A stretch of 23,000 nt of DNA from Promethearchaeota archaeon (GTDB lineage: Archaea; Asgardarchaeota; Lokiarchaeia; Sigynarchaeales; SOKP01), in assembly GCA_016839635.1 (NCBI GenBank), contig JAEOTV010000122.1:1-23000 (forward strand), read 5' to 3'. Each line of letters opens with the position of its first letter. The first letter of the stretch is position 1. Below, in pieces: positions 1 to 7,808 of this stretch. The translations under genes and the position numbers were made by a program. Under the pieces are notes generated by a model. The model searched no databases. It was not told the origin of the DNA and saw only the letters and a list, made by a program, of their open reading frames with translations.

Positions 1-223
1 CATTTGTCTCATCTACAACAACTTCAATTACTTTTAATCGTTCTTCAAAGGTCATATTAACAAATTCTCCAGTTGTGCCAACAGGAACAAGTCCAGTTAT
101 TCCTTGATCAATTAGATGATTTACCAGATTTCTCAAGTTCTCTTTATTTATAGATTCATCCTTATTAAATGGAGTTACCATTGCAGGCATAACTCCTGAA
201 GGTCTAAAATCAAATTTTCCCAT
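1..223 (-). CDS. DapA/N-acetylneuraminate lyase-family aldolase (partial, N-terminal 74 residues)
   Basis: The gene runs off the left edge and only its first 74 codons are present. Residues 8-19 hold the N-terminal strand typical of the class I aldolase superfamily of dihydrodipicolinate synthase (PSGVMPAMVTPF). Residues 44-54 hold its substrate-carboxylate loop (GLVPVGTTGEF, with the Thr-Thr-Gly-Glu core). The Schiff-base lysine would lie outside the window, so the substrate (pyruvate plus semialdehyde, a sialic acid, or a keto-deoxy sugar acid) cannot be decided. The ATG at 223 has an AAGGTG Shine-Dalgarno sequence (plus-strand 233-238) a suitable distance upstream. The unrecognised 426-aa gene ends 28 bp upstream on the same strand, so the two are probably co-transcribed. 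The family call is firm; the precise function is not. Confidence 0.85.
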   Translation of the reverse strand, partial: MGKFDFRPSGVMPAMVTPFNKDESINKENLRNLVNHLIDQGITGLVPVGTTGEFVNMTFEERLKVIEVVVDETN

Positions 224-251
224 TTTATCTTTCACCTTCTCTTAACTATTT

Positions 252-1532
252 TTATTTATGTAAATTTTGAGCCGCGATAATGTCAATACCGTTTTCAGTA
301 AGTATTCTGGCAGTTGTGTTAACGGCAAGGTATCTATCTAAATGGTTTCTTCGCATATACTCCCAATGCCCTGAATCAATGATTTCTTGTTTATCTCTAA
401 AATAATCTAATATATCTGAAGGATGTTCTCGATTCTTATCTGTTTCTACATCACCACCTTCATGTTTGGCGCTGATATTTTTCACTTTTTTAGCAACTTT
501 TACTAATTCGTCTCTTTTGTCATATGGTTGTCTTACAATGCTTTTTTGTGTCTCAATTACATGATGTTCCAATCTAACAACGTCCTCAAAACCAAATTCC
601 TTTCTAATATAGGCTGAGAGTTCAAGAGTTTCGTTATTGATTGAATTAGCTAGATTAAAACCAATTAAAGGACTTGTTCCATCTTCACGAGCAAATAATT
701 TAGCTGTTAATAAGGTCCAAAGACATGAATATGGATTATCATTACCCATATATACTGAAATTTTAAATTCATTGTCAATACCTAATTTATGGATAAAATA
801 TCCAAGTAATACCGTTCCCGGATTAATATTTAACACTTGAGAAATTCCATAGTTTGTATAATAATAAAGAAATTCATCAATCCATTTTAATGCGAAATCG
901 TTAGGCTGGCCCACCCCTCCAAAATATCCTGTAATTGTTTCAGGACCTCCTAAATGCACATTAACCGGCATCCCGTCAGGACCTGGAGCAGTGCCCTTTG
1001 TATCGAGAGTCTCAACATAAGTTGCCCCTATAACTTGCATGGCTGCCGCCATCCCTAATAGATCTCCATCTTCTTCTTGTTCTTTCATTTTTCTTACACG
1101 AATAATTCTCCCAGGCATTAGATTTCTATCAGTAATAGCAGCTTTAGCTATATCAATCAAGAATGGAAAATATTGACAAGCAGATAGTTCTAGGGTTACT
1201 GCATAATCCTTGTCAAAATCTAATTCTAACGCTTTATCACCAAGTATTTTCTTTCTATAGTCAGATATACTGATAAAAGCATGATTATTTTTTTGTTCAA
1301 TTAGCCATTCTATATCCTTTACATAGTCTGGTTTCTTTTTTTGAAGTTTTGCTAATATATTATCAAAATTTCTTGCATCTTTCGCTTTTTTATTAATCTC
1401 ATCTATACCACCATATTTATCAATCAATTCAAAGAGATAATTGATTAGAATATTATTTTCATCAGCAAGAAATTTATTTACGACATCTAACGTCTTTTTT
1501 GATATTTCAAGTTTTTTTCTTATATCTTTCAT
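252..1532 (-). CDS. Conserved-looking soluble protein of unknown function, 426 aa, upstream of a DapA-like aldolase
   Basis: I do not recognise this family. The protein is soluble, with a charged, probably helical N-terminus (about residues 1-100). A larger domain follows that looks enzymatic: MPGRIIRVRKMKEQEEDGD, then glycine-rich VHLGGPETITGYFGGVGQP, then NINPGTVLLGYFIHKLG and a C-terminal HWEYMRRNHLDRYL. The alternation of strands and Gly/Pro loops is compatible with an alpha/beta barrel, but that is a guess. No signal peptide, membrane helix or Cys cluster is visible. The ATG at 1532 follows an AAGGA-like ribosome binding site. The stop lies 28 bp before the DapA-family aldolase, suggesting a two-gene catabolic or biosynthetic unit acting on the same carbon compound. 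Confidence 0.8.
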   Translation of the reverse strand: MKDIRKKLEISKKTLDVVNKFLADENNILINYLFELIDKYGGIDEINKKAKDARNFDNILAKLQKKKPDYVKDIEWLIEQKNNHAFISISDYRKKILGDKALELDFDKDYAVTLELSACQYFPFLIDIAKAAITDRNLMPGRIIRVRKMKEQEEDGDLLGMAAAMQVIGATYVETLDTKGTAPGPDGMPVNVHLGGPETITGYFGGVGQPNDFALKWIDEFLYYYTNYGISQVLNINPGTVLLGYFIHKLGIDNEFKISVYMGNDNPYSCLWTLLTAKLFAREDGTSPLIGFNLANSINNETLELSAYIRKEFGFEDVVRLEHHVIETQKSIVRQPYDKRDELVKVAKKVKNISAKHEGGDVETDKNREHPSDILDYFRDKQEIIDSGHWEYMRRNHLDRYLAVNTTARILTENGIDIIAAQNLHK

Positions 1533-1696
1533 TTTTCTAAAATCCTTTTTTAAAGTTCTTAGTTTTATTACAATTTTCTGATTGATATAAATTTTTCTTA
1601 GAATTCTTTCAGAATATTATGAAATAAGAGAATCGAAAGATTTAAACTTATATCTAATATTTCTGTTATTATCTTAAATTTGGAATTAGGATTAAA

Positions 1697-3052
1697 ATGT
1701 ATAAATATAGTGTATCAATACTCGGGACGGGATTTATTGGTCTTTGCTCGGCAGCTTGTTTCGCGATGCGAGATATCAAAGTACTAGCATCAACACATAA
1801 TGAAAAGAAAGCTGCTATAATTAATAAAGGAAAAGCACCTTTTTTTGAAGCAGGCTTACAAGAAATGATGGACGATATTAAAAAGAATAATCCAGAACTT
1901 CTACAATGTCTTACAGACCCCGTTAAAGCCATATCAGAAACAAATATATCCATGATTACCCAAGGAACTCCTATGAGGGAAGATAAGAGTATTAATTTAA
2001 GTTTTATTGAAAGCACAGCAAAAGAAATTGGAGAAGCGTTAAAGAAAGATGATAGGTATCATTTAGTTGTCGTAAGATCAACTGTTGTACCCGGAACAAC
2101 AAGAAGCTTAGTAAGTAAGATTATATCCAAAGTTTCGGGTAAAGAACCGGGAAAAGATTATGGATTATGTATGCAGCCTGAATTCCTGGCCGAAGGACGT
2201 TCAATTGAAGATACTTTACATCCTGACAGGATTGTAATAGGAGAATTCGATGAAAAAAGTGGTGCTATGCTCCAAGAATTCTATGAATATTTTTATAGTG
2301 ATCATTTAGATAATTGTCCTATATTACGGATGAATTTAGAAAGTGCTGAACTAGTTAAATACGGAAATAATTGTCTTTTATCAACTAAAATAAGTTATGC
2401 AAATGAATTTGCGAATTTTGCTGAATTGGTTCCCAATGTTGATATTGTTCAAGTAATGAAAGGAGTTGGTTTAGATTATCGATTGAATCATAGATTCTTA
2501 GGTGCTGGAGTTGGTTTTGGTGGTTCATGTTTTCATAAAGATGTTAATGCAATAAAAGCTTGGTCAAAATCAAAAGGATATCAATCAAGACTCCTAGAAG
2601 CAGTTTTAGGCATTAATGATGATCAAGCAATTCATATTGTAGATATGGCGGAGAATTTAGTAGGAAATTTATCAGATAAAAAAGTTACATTATTAGGACT
2701 TTCCTTTAAACCTGGTACTGATGATATGAGAGAGGCAGCGAGTATCAGAGTTGTAAATGAGTTACAGAAAAGAGGAGTGAAACATATCATTGGTTATGAT
2801 CCAAAAGCCTTACAAACGGCGAAGGAAGAATTAGGTAATAAAATAAAATATGCTAATTCTATCGAAGAAGCTCTTAAGGATTCTGAATGTGCATTATTGA
2901 TTACAGAATGGGAAGAATTTAAAAATTTGACACCTGATGACTTTAAGAAACACATGAAGACACCGAATTTAGTAGATGGGAGGAGATTATACGATTATGA
3001 TAAATTCAATGAATCACTACCATTTCGAGCTATAGGCAGAATTAATCTCTAA
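1697..3052 (+). CDS. UDP-glucose/GDP-mannose dehydrogenase family protein (nucleotide-sugar 6-dehydrogenase)
   Basis: At 451 aa it has the usual length of this family, which oxidises a nucleotide sugar twice at C6 to the uronic acid. The N-terminal Rossmann domain has GTGFIGL (residues 10-16). The catalytic motif GFGGSCFHKD places the nucleophilic cysteine at residue 278. The C-terminal UDP-binding domain shows the GLSFKPGTDDMREAAS motif and a second Rossmann-like strand (IIGYDPKA). Thr33 sits where these enzymes normally carry the Asp that holds the NAD ribose (segment VLASTHNEKK), so the coenzyme preference may differ. PFFEAGL replaces the common PxYEPGL. The product would probably feed surface glycans or N-glycosylation. 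The ATG at 1697 follows GGAATTAGG. The 3' end overlaps the convergent broken acetyltransferase gene by 11 bp. Confidence 0.93.
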   Translation: MYKYSVSILGTGFIGLCSAACFAMRDIKVLASTHNEKKAAIINKGKAPFFEAGLQEMMDDIKKNNPELLQCLTDPVKAISETNISMITQGTPMREDKSINLSFIESTAKEIGEALKKDDRYHLVVVRSTVVPGTTRSLVSKIISKVSGKEPGKDYGLCMQPEFLAEGRSIEDTLHPDRIVIGEFDEKSGAMLQEFYEYFYSDHLDNCPILRMNLESAELVKYGNNCLLSTKISYANEFANFAELVPNVDIVQVMKGVGLDYRLNHRFLGAGVGFGGSCFHKDVNAIKAWSKSKGYQSRLLEAVLGINDDQAIHIVDMAENLVGNLSDKKVTLLGLSFKPGTDDMREAASIRVVNELQKRGVKHIIGYDPKALQTAKEELGNKIKYANSIEEALKDSECALLITEWEEFKNLTPDDFKKHMKTPNLVDGRRLYDYDKFNESLPFRAIGRINL

Positions 3053-3485
3053 AATCTTTATAAATCATTTTAATATGCGTTTCAGTTTCTTCTACTTTTG
3101 AGAAACCAAGACTCTTATATAGTTTTTGTGCGTTTATGTTTGATTTAAGTACTTGCAAATAAACTGGTTTATTATTTTTCTCTGCTTTTGATAATAAATC
3201 TTTAATTAAACTAGTACCAATACTTTGATTTTGGTATTTTGGTAAAAGTTCTATGAGGGATAGAAAATAATATTCATTTTTTTCTATAATTGAAATGCAT
3301 CCAATTTCTTTCCCTGATTTTATAATAATTCTTATCAGTTCAGGTTTGAAATTCTTGAGAAAAGGATCTTTTTACCATCCCTCATCCCAACCCCAAGTTT
3401 TGGAGACATAGTCTTTTAAAGTCTTTTTCTTGAGTTTATATAAAAAATTAAAATCGTTAGAATTAGCTGCACGCAGTTTAAGCAT
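3042..3485 (-). pseudogene. GNAT-family N-acetyltransferase interrupted by one in-frame stop
   Basis: Reading from ATG 3485 to TAA 3042-3044 gives 147 codons with a single internal TAA at codon 38 (plus-strand 3372-3374). Before it the frame reads YVSKTWGWDEGW. After it, the frame continues with no indel through PKYQNQSIGTSLIKDLL, the acetyl-CoA pyrophosphate loop (Q-x-x-x-G-x-G/T type), and ends with NAQKLYKSLGF, a classic GNAT C-terminus. Many relatives have Gln after the aromatic W-G-W-D-E segment, so one C-to-T change (CAA to TAA) explains the break. The rest looks undecayed, so this is a very recent inactivation, a sequencing error or a strain variant. No good internal start follows the stop. 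It converges on the sugar-nucleotide dehydrogenase gene with an 11-bp overlap. Confidence 0.85.
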
Positions 3486-3655
3486 TTAGCTCTCATTCTG
3501 GCTCAAGAATTCTGCTACCCTTATCTAATCTTTCTTATCTTAATAAATTTTTTGTAAATAGATTATAATTTCTACATAACTGATTTTGATAAAAAGGTTT
3601 CTTTTTGTTTCTAATGAAATAATACAATATAATAACTAATTAATTATTAACTAAA

Positions 3656-3664
3656 GTTTAAATC
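3656..3664 (+). promoter_or_regulatory. Probable TATA box of the PAS-protein gene
   Basis: GTTTAAATC lies 23-31 bp before the ATG at 3687. No Shine-Dalgarno sequence precedes that ATG, so the arrangement fits a leaderless archaeal transcript. Confidence 0.4.
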
Positions 3665-3686
3665 ATACTTTTTTCACTAATTGATA

Positions 3687-4412
3687 ATGGAAAAACCTAG
3701 TTTCTATATTGATAAAGAATTTGAAGAACCTGATGTATTTAAAAATATCCTTAGACGTATTAAAACTCCCTTGTTGATAGTTGGACTTGATGGAAAGATA
3801 AAATTCTTTACTCCGCATTATAAAAAAATCTTAGGGGATATAAAACTTCAAGTTGGAATGAATCTCTTAAAATATATACACCCAGATGATATAGATGTAT
3901 TAAAAAATCTTTATGAAAAGGGAATAAAGGATAAGAAATCATACATGGAAGAGAATATTGAATTTCGAATAAAGCGAAAAGAGGGTAACTATGCTTGGGT
4001 TTTTACACACACAGAAAGCTATGTTGATAATCGTGGAGAAGTAAGAGGATTTGTATCAGTTTTAAGTGATATAACCCAAAAGAAGGAAATAGAACATAAA
4101 CACGCAGAATTGAAAAAGGAGCTTGAAAGGATTAAAATCAAGAGAGACTCATCAAATTTAATAAATTTGAACTTGAGTGATATCAATATAGCTCTGGAGG
4201 GTATTTGCTCCTTATTTAATATTGCCTTTGACCCCAATGAAATGTTATTCTGGATAGGTATAGAAAATATATCTGCGTTGTTTACAACATTTGTGAAAAT
4301 GCTGTTAGATTCTGCTGGTTTTAGTGAGCTCAAACAAAAAATTGAGAAAATAGATTTAAATTTTAAAGTCAATGATGATGGTCAAGGCTATTTGGAATTA
4401 AATAAATTGTAA
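3687..4412 (+). CDS. Stand-alone PAS-domain protein
   Basis: The ATG at 3687 is chosen over the TTG two codons upstream because of the TATA box 23-31 bp before it. The product is 241 aa. Residues about 17-130 form a PAS domain: TPLLIVGLDGKIKFF, then a helix with YIHPDD, then the PAC part (RIKRKEGNYAWVF, VSVLSDITQKKEIE). A charged helix that could form a coiled coil follows (about 131-155). The last 80 residues are an unassigned helical segment. There is no histidine kinase, GGDEF, receiver or DNA-binding domain, so the protein would sense a ligand or redox state and pass the signal by protein contact. The helical C-terminus is the candidate interaction or output region. It converges on the next gene with a 9-bp gap. 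Confidence 0.88.
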   Translation: MEKPSFYIDKEFEEPDVFKNILRRIKTPLLIVGLDGKIKFFTPHYKKILGDIKLQVGMNLLKYIHPDDIDVLKNLYEKGIKDKKSYMEENIEFRIKRKEGNYAWVFTHTESYVDNRGEVRGFVSVLSDITQKKEIEHKHAELKKELERIKIKRDSSNLINLNLSDINIALEGICSLFNIAFDPNEMLFWIGIENISALFTTFVKMLLDSAGFSELKQKIEKIDLNFKVNDDGQGYLELNKL

Positions 4413-4421
4413 AAAATTTTA

Positions 4422-4799
4422 TTATTTTACTCCACGTGCCCCAATTTCAGCAAACTTCTTTAAGGCTGTATTAATTCCATTTTCAACTTTTTGATGGTCT
4501 TCAGGATTTCTTAACAAAAGTTTTAACCGTTTCTTAACAAAATCATTCATCTCTCCAGCCGCTTGAACGCCATTTGGACCCCTAGCCTCTGCAGCAAAGA
4601 TCTTTCCTGGGTGTGCCTGCTCCCAATCTCGTATAGAAAAACTGAAGATGCCTTGAATCACCATAGAAGGTAAAGGAATAAAATTGGCAACAAAGTCTCC
4701 ATAGAATTTTGTATTGTTGCGTTCTTCTTCGCTTAATTCTAAGCTCTTATAAGTCTTTTCGATTTCCGATACTTCCTTTTCTTTCCATTCAATCTGCAT
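4422..4799 (-). CDS. Small soluble protein of unknown function, 125 aa
   Basis: The open frame extends upstream to 4880, but ATG 4799 is preferred. A good archaeal TATA box lies 26-34 bp before it, and the extra 27 residues (rich in F, K and Q) do not look like part of the fold. The product begins MQIEWKEKEVSEIEKTYKSL. It continues as a mostly helical, charged protein with a central hydrophobic stretch (FYGDFVANFIPLPSMVIQGIF) that is too polar for a clear membrane span. A Gly-rich segment (EARGPNGVQAAGEMNDF) and a basic C-terminal helix follow. I do not recognise the family. It is convergent with the PAS gene, so shared function cannot be inferred from co-transcription. Confidence 0.7.
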   Translation of the reverse strand: MQIEWKEKEVSEIEKTYKSLELSEEERNNTKFYGDFVANFIPLPSMVIQGIFSFSIRDWEQAHPGKIFAAEARGPNGVQAAGEMNDFVKKRLKLLLRNPEDHQKVENGINTALKKFAEIGARGVK

Positions 4800-4823
4800 A
4801 GTGAAAGAATAGTGACATTTTCC

Positions 4824-4835
4824 CTTTATAAATTT
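4824..4835 (-). promoter_or_regulatory. Probable TATA box for the 125-aa protein gene
   Basis: On the minus strand this reads AAATTTATAAAG. Its core lies 26-34 bp before ATG 4799, the spacing expected if transcription starts at or next to the start codon. No Shine-Dalgarno sequence is present. Confidence 0.5.
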
Positions 4836-4902
4836 CGATTTTTGAAAAAAGTTCCGTGTTAGTTGATCATAAATAAACAATTCTGTGAAAAAATAGAAAT
4901 GT

Positions 4903-4912
4903 AAAAAAAAAA
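4903..4912 (-). terminator. U-tract terminator after the 84-aa membrane protein gene
   Basis: Ten consecutive A residues on the plus strand, so ten U in the minus-strand transcript, begin a few bases after the stop at 4916. Archaeal RNA polymerase terminates at such U-tracts without needing a hairpin. Confidence 0.5.
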
Positions 4913-4915
4913 TAC

Positions 4916-5170
4916 TTATTCCTTTCCTTGAATCAGTTTAACCAAAAAAATTACAAAAAATATAGCTCCGATTGTAACACATACAATAGGAATAAACTGC
5001 GTAATAATCCCCATTATCAATCCTTCTGGTGTACTAATAGAATCCAAAAAATCCTGCCAACTCGAAATAATCGGTGGAGTCCATCCTAATAACGGAGGTA
5101 CTACAAACATTGTAATTATAAAAATAACAACCAGAACTATTCCAGTAATTAATGCTGTCAATTTATTCAT
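4916..5170 (-). CDS. Small two-helix membrane protein, 84 aa
   Basis: Two hydrophobic segments are clear: residues about 5-28 (LTALITGIVLVVIFIITMFV) and about 52-79 (GIITQFIPIVCVTIGAIFF). They are joined by a short extracytoplasmic or cytoplasmic loop rich in P, W, S and D (PPLLGWTPPIISSWQDFLDS). The tail is KLIQGKE. No family is recognised and no catalytic motif is visible. The ATG at 5170 gives the whole frame. The 86 bp to the upstream DUF4386-like gene, and the T-tract directly after the stop, suggest its own short transcript or the end of a small membrane-protein operon. Confidence 0.7.
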   Translation of the reverse strand: MNKLTALITGIVLVVIFIITMFVVPPLLGWTPPIISSWQDFLDSISTPEGLIMGIITQFIPIVCVTIGAIFFVIFLVKLIQGKE

Positions 5171-5256
5171 AAAAATCTACTCTCGTTTTCGTTAATCTTT
5201 TTTTTTGTTCATAATTTTTTTTGTTAATCATAATAAAGATTAAAGCTCTTAATGTC

Positions 5257-5925
5257 TTAGAAAAACAATAACCATCCTCCGATGAGTATTTCAAAAACAA
5301 TCGCCAACAGACCACAGATAGATGATAGACTTTCATAGACTTTAGATTTAGGTTTTACAAGTTTTAATACATTAAAGGTGCCAATGGAAATGCTAGCAAC
5401 AATTCCGATCCATCCGATAAAGAGTGGTGCCACTCCATAGATAACTAACACTATTGAAAATGAGAGTGTACCAATGGACCATGAGATCATTGCAAATGTG
5501 AATCTAGTGCTTTTTGTGCGGAGAATGGTACGGTATGATTCATTCAACGAATCTTTATCCGTACCACTAGTAATTGAGTATTGTTTTGCTATATTGAGAA
5601 GCCCCCAGTAGTCCTTTTCATTATGAACTTGGATTGAGCCTTCTATTATTCGAAAGATAATCAAAACAATTCCAAGGATTATATTATAAGGACTAATAAC
5701 AATAAACAACATTATGGCAAGTGTAATGACGCTAAAATGTTCTATGAGAGCTATTACAAAGCCAATTTGAAATCCTCTTGGATTATTGTTAAACTTTAGC
5801 AACTTCGCATCTGATTCATAATGTTTCGATGTTGGTTCTAATATATAACCAAATGCTGCCATAACAACCTGCAATACCAAAATAAACAGAAAGAGAAAAC
5901 CAGATAACCTCATTTCAATAGTCAT
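5257..5925 (-). CDS. DUF4386-like integral membrane protein
   Basis: The product is 222 aa with about six membrane segments: residues about 8-28, 55-80, 82-95, 140-160, 163-185 and 200-221. The pattern resembles the DUF4386 family: an N-terminal R-x-x-G-F-L-x-L helix, a long loop after helix 1, an FRIIEG motif at the end of the third segment, and a late segment ending in IGWIGIV. Members of that family have no established biochemical function. The ATG at 5925 has GAGGGA a short distance upstream, a fair Shine-Dalgarno match. The assignment to DUF4386 is from memory of the pattern and is moderate; the membrane topology is clear. Confidence 0.75.
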   Translation of the reverse strand: MTIEMRLSGFLFLFILVLQVVMAAFGYILEPTSKHYESDAKLLKFNNNPRGFQIGFVIALIEHFSVITLAIMLFIVISPYNIILGIVLIIFRIIEGSIQVHNEKDYWGLLNIAKQYSITSGTDKDSLNESYRTILRTKSTRFTFAMISWSIGTLSFSIVLVIYGVAPLFIGWIGIVASISIGTFNVLKLVKPKSKVYESLSSICGLLAIVFEILIGGWLLFF

Positions 5926-5978
5926 AGGGAATCCCTCAAATTATTATTCATTTTTTTTTTAATTCTATTTTTAGACTA

Positions 5979-6596
5979 TTAAATATCTCGAACCATCAGC
6001 CACATTGGTAAATTCAATGGTACTGGAAGAATTATTTTTTTCTTAACAGAAAAGCCATACTTTTCATAGAGACTAACAGTCTCTTCTTTTTGAGTTTCCA
6101 AATATATAGGTTTTCTTTCTGTTTCAGCTTTTTCTATAAGTGCTCTTAATAATTTTCCTCCAAAACCTTTTCCTTGAATTTCTTGTGAAACACCCATTAT
6201 TAATAAATGTAGATATGGGTCTAAATTAAGATCTTTCTTCGCTTCTTCAACTGTATTACTGAGAATCTTCATTTTCTTTGCTTCATTTGCTATTTTCATA
6301 GAAAGAGAAAAAGCACCACTTCGAATAACTCTCAATGCTGTCATATCTTTATCATAAGGTGCAATTGCCATTACTCCTTCTAAATTTTCAGAAGTCGATA
6401 AGACATCACCATATTTCAAACAAAATCTAACCATAACTTCAGTTAGTATACCGTTCTTATCTTCATCATTAAATACTTCTTTCCACATTGAATCTTCAGA
6501 AAACGCATTAGTGAGTACATTTACTGCGTTCTTAAGATCTTTTTTTTGTATTTTATATAAATCACTAATTAATGACATATTTTCAGGGGGAACCAT
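5979..6596 (-). CDS. GNAT-family N-acetyltransferase
   Basis: The product is 205 aa. The acetyl-CoA binding motif A is explicit in the second half: LHLLIMGVSQEIQGKGFGGKLL (residues about 129-150 including Q-x-x-G-x-G-x), followed by PIYLETQKEETVSLYEKYGF, the beta5/alpha4 part of the fold. The N-terminal half (LTNAFSEDSMWKEVFND) matches the subgroup in which a D-P/S-x-x-x-x-x-F segment contributes to the acceptor site. The acceptor (amine, amino acid, antibiotic or protein N-terminus) cannot be told. ATG 6596 is the longest start; a second ATG at codon 7 (6578) is equally possible, as neither has a convincing ribosome binding site. It lies 63 bp downstream of the dehydrogenase gene on the same strand. 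Confidence 0.9.
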   Translation of the reverse strand: MVPPENMSLISDLYKIQKKDLKNAVNVLTNAFSEDSMWKEVFNDEDKNGILTEVMVRFCLKYGDVLSTSENLEGVMAIAPYDKDMTALRVIRSGAFSLSMKIANEAKKMKILSNTVEEAKKDLNLDPYLHLLIMGVSQEIQGKGFGGKLLRALIEKAETERKPIYLETQKEETVSLYEKYGFSVKKKIILPVPLNLPMWLMVRDI

Positions 6597-6659
6597 TTAG
6601 TTTTTTGTTATTAGCTTTCAAGAAATTTAATTATTCTTGTTAATAATTATTTTCTCTTG

Positions 6660-7691
6660 TTAAGTTTTGTTATTATGTTTCATAATTATCACTACATTTC
6701 CCTTCTTGTACCCTTTTTCAACATAGATGTGAGCCTCGATAATTTGTTCTAATGAATAGCGTTTGCCTATGACTGACTTTAATCTTCCATCCTCAAAAAA
6801 CTCTCTTAGGTATTGTAATTGTTCAATCATTTCATTTCTATCGTCTCTATTCCCACTTATATACTTTATATTGCTTTTTTTCGCTAACTTTTTATCCCGA
6901 TTAATCAATGAAATCTTAGGATTAGCTAAAAGATAAGTACCTTTTTTATTTAGTGAATTTAAAAAATCTGATAAAGGCTTTTTACCAATCACATCAAAAA
7001 TAATATCATAGGTCTCACCACTCTCAGTAAAATTCTCTTTAGTGTAATCAATTACCTTATCAGCTCCTATAGATTTCATCATTTCTAAACTCTTGGGATT
7101 GCCTACCCCGGTAACTTCAGCCCCATAATACTTGGCAAGCTGTATCGCAAAAGTCCCTATAGTTCCAGAGGCTCCACTGATGAGAATTGTCTGCCCTTTC
7201 TGGATATTTGCTTGTTTAAGATAGTGCAATGCCTCAATTCCCCCTACAGAAACTGCGGCAGCTTCTTCATATGTAATATTATTAGGTTTTAATGCCATCA
7301 TACTTTCTTTCCCTTCTTCAGGTAGACATACATACTCAGCATAAGCCCCAAAATGAAAACCAGTTGATGCAAAAACTTGGTCCCCAGGTTTAAACAATTT
7401 CACTTCATTATCTACAGCTTCAATTTCCCCTGCTAACTCCTGCCCTAATATAGAGTATTTCTTTCTTGGTTTTCTGAAACCAATGGCTAGTGACATTAGG
7501 ACCCTTAACAAGCCAGAGAATTTGAAACCTCGTAACTCACAATCTCCCATTGTTACTGTTGCCACATGTATTCTTATCAGAACTTCATTGTCCTTTGGAA
7601 TAGGTTTTTCTACTTCTTTGAGTTGAAGAACGTCCGGAGGCCCGTATTTTGTGCATACTATTGCTTTCATTTTTTTGCTATTATTTTCCAT
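6660..7691 (-). CDS. NAD(P)H:quinone oxidoreductase-type medium-chain dehydrogenase (MDR superfamily, zinc-free)
   Basis: The 343-aa product has the MDR two-domain layout. The N-terminal GroES-like domain shows KAIVCTKYGPPDVLQLKEVE and GQELAGEIEAV, then FGAYAEYV. The Rossmann domain shows ISGASGTIGTFAIQLAK (about residues 172-188) and the typical ADKVIDY strand. The structural-zinc Cys cluster and the catalytic-zinc Cys/His set of alcohol dehydrogenases are absent. This places it with zeta-crystallin / quinone reductase and enoyl-reductase-like members, which reduce quinones or activated alkenes with NADPH. The ATG at 7691 is preceded by GGTG at a good distance; a second Met at codon 8 begins the conserved core. 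The neighbouring GNAT downstream may be co-transcribed. Confidence 0.9.
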   Translation of the reverse strand: MENNSKKMKAIVCTKYGPPDVLQLKEVEKPIPKDNEVLIRIHVATVTMGDCELRGFKFSGLLRVLMSLAIGFRKPRKKYSILGQELAGEIEAVDNEVKLFKPGDQVFASTGFHFGAYAEYVCLPEEGKESMMALKPNNITYEEAAAVSVGGIEALHYLKQANIQKGQTILISGASGTIGTFAIQLAKYYGAEVTGVGNPKSLEMMKSIGADKVIDYTKENFTESGETYDIIFDVIGKKPLSDFLNSLNKKGTYLLANPKISLINRDKKLAKKSNIKYISGNRDDRNEMIEQLQYLREFFEDGRLKSVIGKRYSLEQIIEAHIYVEKGYKKGNVVIIMKHNNKT

Positions 7692-7769
7692 TTTTCACAC
7701 CATTTTATTTTTAAAAAACCTTTATTTCACATCTAATTGCTGTAGACAAAATTAAATTTTTTTAAATGG

Positions 7770-7778
7770 AAAAAAAAA
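7770..7778 (-). terminator. U-tract terminator after the duplicated four-helix protein gene
   Basis: Nine A residues on the plus strand give a U9 tract in the minus-strand transcript about 30-40 bases after the stop at 7809. There is no strong hairpin. Confidence 0.4.
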
Positions 7779-7808
7779 GAGTTTTGATAGAATTTGAAAT
7801 TACTAACT

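Noticed and set aside
1669..2016. Minus-strand frame inside the nucleotide-sugar dehydrogenase gene
   Set aside because: The plus-strand gene has complete family motifs over this stretch, so the opposite frame is a by-product.
3372..3374. Recoding (selenocysteine or pyrrolysine) at the in-frame stop of the acetyltransferase
   Set aside because: The codon is TAA, whereas these need TGA or TAG, and no recoding element was seen; a nonsense mutation or base-call error is simpler.
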